From: Pseudomonadota bacterium
GTDB taxonomy: Bacteria > Pseudomonadota > Alphaproteobacteria > Caulobacterales > Caulobacteraceae
DNA: 23,132 bases
Direction of reading: 5' to 3'
NCBI GenBank assembly: GCA_023409795.1
Contig: JAEYQX010000184.1
Location: 1-23,132 of the forward strand
Below are positions 22,126 to 23,132 of this stretch, piece by piece. How positions within the stretch are numbered: the stretch's first letter is position 1; the number at the start of each line of letters is the position of its first letter. The position numbers and the translations under genes are program-made. The notes beneath the pieces are model-generated. The model made no database searches. It worked only from the letters and a program-made list of their open reading frames with translations, and was not told the DNA's origin.

Positions 22126-23132
22126 ATGAGCACGGCGGATCGGAAACTCTTTCTTGGTGGTCGGCTGAAGCGGCTGCGGCGCTCGCTGGACCTGTCGCAG
22201 ACGGCCATGGCGGCAGACCTGGGGGTTTCGCCCTCCTATCTGAACCACATCGAGCGGAACCAGCGCCCGGTCTCGGCCCAGCTGCTGCTGCGTCTGGCCG
22301 AGACCTATGACGTGGACCTGCGCAACCTGGGCCAGTCGGGCGGCACGGATGCCGAGGCCGAGCTGTCCGAAGCCTTCGCCGACCCCCTGTTCCAGGGCCT
22401 CAGCGTCCCCCGGCACGAAATCATCCAGCTGGCCGAGGACCAGCCCGCCGCCGCCGATGCCATCCTGCGCCTCTATCGCGCCTTTTCCGACCGGCGGGTG
22501 CGCGACCGGGTCGAGGCCGAGGTGGCGGGCGGTGCCGCCCCGACCGACAGCCCTACCGAATGGGTGCGCGAATACATCCAGTCGCGCCAGAACCACGAAC
22601 CGGAGCTGGACGCCCTGGGCGAAAGCCTGAGCGCCTCGCTGAAGGCCGAGGCCCCGTCATCCGACGACAGCTTCGAGAGCCTGGCCCGCGCCCGCCTGGC
22701 CTCGCGGCACGGCCTGACGGTGCGCACCCTGCCCGCCGAGGTCATGGTTGAGTGGACGCGCCGCTTCGATCCGCACCGGGGGCGGCTGCTGCTGTCCGAT
22801 ACCCTGGGGCCCTCGTCGCGGGCCTTTGCCATCGCCTGCCAGCTGGCCCTGGTCGAGCATGGGCCGCAGCTCCAGGCCCTGACCGATGCCGCCCGCGCGC
22901 CTGACCAGGCGACCCGCAACCTGCTCAAGGCCTCGCTGACCAACAGCCTGGCCGCTGCCATCCTGATGCCCTATGGCGCGTTCCAGCGCACGGCGGAGGA
23001 GACCGGCTACGACCTGGCCCGGCTGCAGGCCCGGTTCGGCGTCGGCTTCGAGCAGGTGGCCCATCGCCTGACCACCCTGTCGCGTCCCACCGCGCGCGGC
23101 GTGCCCTTCTTCCTGATGCGGGTGGACCAGGC
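22126..23132 (+). CDS. ScfR/RamB-like XRE family regulator with IrrE-like domain (3' end outside window)
   Basis: The frame is open from ATG 22126 to the window edge (335 codons seen). Residues 8-66 form an XRE-type helix-turn-helix (GGRLKRLRRSLDLSQTAMAADLGVSPSYLNHIERNQRPVS region). The middle and C-terminal parts resemble the IrrE/ImmA-like and ScfR C-terminal domains of RamB and PccR, regulators of acetate and propionate assimilation that respond to short acyl-CoAs; LANSLAAAILMPYGAF (about 270-285) is the typical stretch. The metallopeptidase HExxH is absent, as expected for regulators of this type. It is divergent from aceA, its likely target. There is no clear Shine-Dalgarno before the ATG. 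Identification is by pattern recall. Confidence 0.85.
   Translation, partial: MSTADRKLFLGGRLKRLRRSLDLSQTAMAADLGVSPSYLNHIERNQRPVSAQLLLRLAETYDVDLRNLGQSGGTDAEAELSEAFADPLFQGLSVPRHEIIQLAEDQPAAADAILRLYRAFSDRRVRDRVEAEVAGGAAPTDSPTEWVREYIQSRQNHEPELDALGESLSASLKAEAPSSDDSFESLARARLASRHGLTVRTLPAEVMVEWTRRFDPHRGRLLLSDTLGPSSRAFAIACQLALVEHGPQLQALTDAARAPDQATRNLLKASLTNSLAAAILMPYGAFQRTAEETGYDLARLQARFGVGFEQVAHRLTTLSRPTARGVPFFLMRVDQ

Noticed and set aside
1..23132. Mobile element, prophage, CRISPR array or defence island
   Set aside because: I found no integrase, transposase, tRNA-flanked junction, spaced direct repeats or defence genes. Base composition and gene style look uniform across the window.

Overview
The window is a compact, GC-rich chromosomal segment from an alphaproteobacterium. 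It most resembles the Caulobacterales, and Brevundimonas or a close relative is my best guess. The reasons are the strong G/C bias at third codon positions, the gene order phoR-pstC-pstA-pstB-phoU-phoB, a COQ9 homologue, an arginine-rich long-tailed S21 protein, and a ScfR/RamB-type regulator divergent from isocitrate lyase. This assignment comes from recognising gene families, not from a search. I see no tRNA, rRNA, CRISPR array, phage or IS element. No stretch over 300 bases lacks a gene.

Layout. 1-956 (+): the end of ubiX, a TIGR02444-type protein and a YdcH-like peptide. 982-1575 (-): a small GGDEF protein, divergent from purE-purK (1705-3278, +), which carry the N5-CAIR steps of purine synthesis. 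3297-3977 (-): a COQ9 homologue. 4168-4404 (+): rpsU, which appears to start at CTG. 4557-6970 (-): an ABC-2 exporter pair. 7047-7688 (-): a secreted M23 peptidase. 7940-9739 (-): a GDSL esterase autotransporter. 9865-11754 (-): a fused phosphoserine phosphatase/3-phosphoglycerate dehydrogenase. 11853-12377 (-): an unknown two-helix membrane protein, divergent from hslO (12572-13483, +). 13596-20294 (-): the phosphate-sensing cluster. 20421-21970 (-): isocitrate lyase with a small unknown downstream gene. 22126-end (+): a ScfR/RamB-like regulator cut by the window edge.

How the genes work together. PhoR and PhoB form the phosphate two-component system. PstC, PstA and PstB form the membrane part of the phosphate transporter, and PhoU links transporter state to PhoR. 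No pstS is present here. A candidate PhoB-binding site with three 11-bp-spaced repeats lies upstream of pstC, and a weaker one upstream of phoR. Isocitrate lyase and the divergent regulator look like an acetate/fatty-acid (glyoxylate shunt) module with palindromes in the shared promoter region.

The strongest anomalies are: (1) an in-frame TAG at codon 29 of pstA inside an otherwise intact operon; (2) a CTG codon where rpsU should start, behind a good Shine-Dalgarno sequence; (3) the SerB-SerA fusion; (4) the small unknown gene after aceA. I did not find a clearly new multi-gene defence or biosynthetic system; this is mainly housekeeping sequence.
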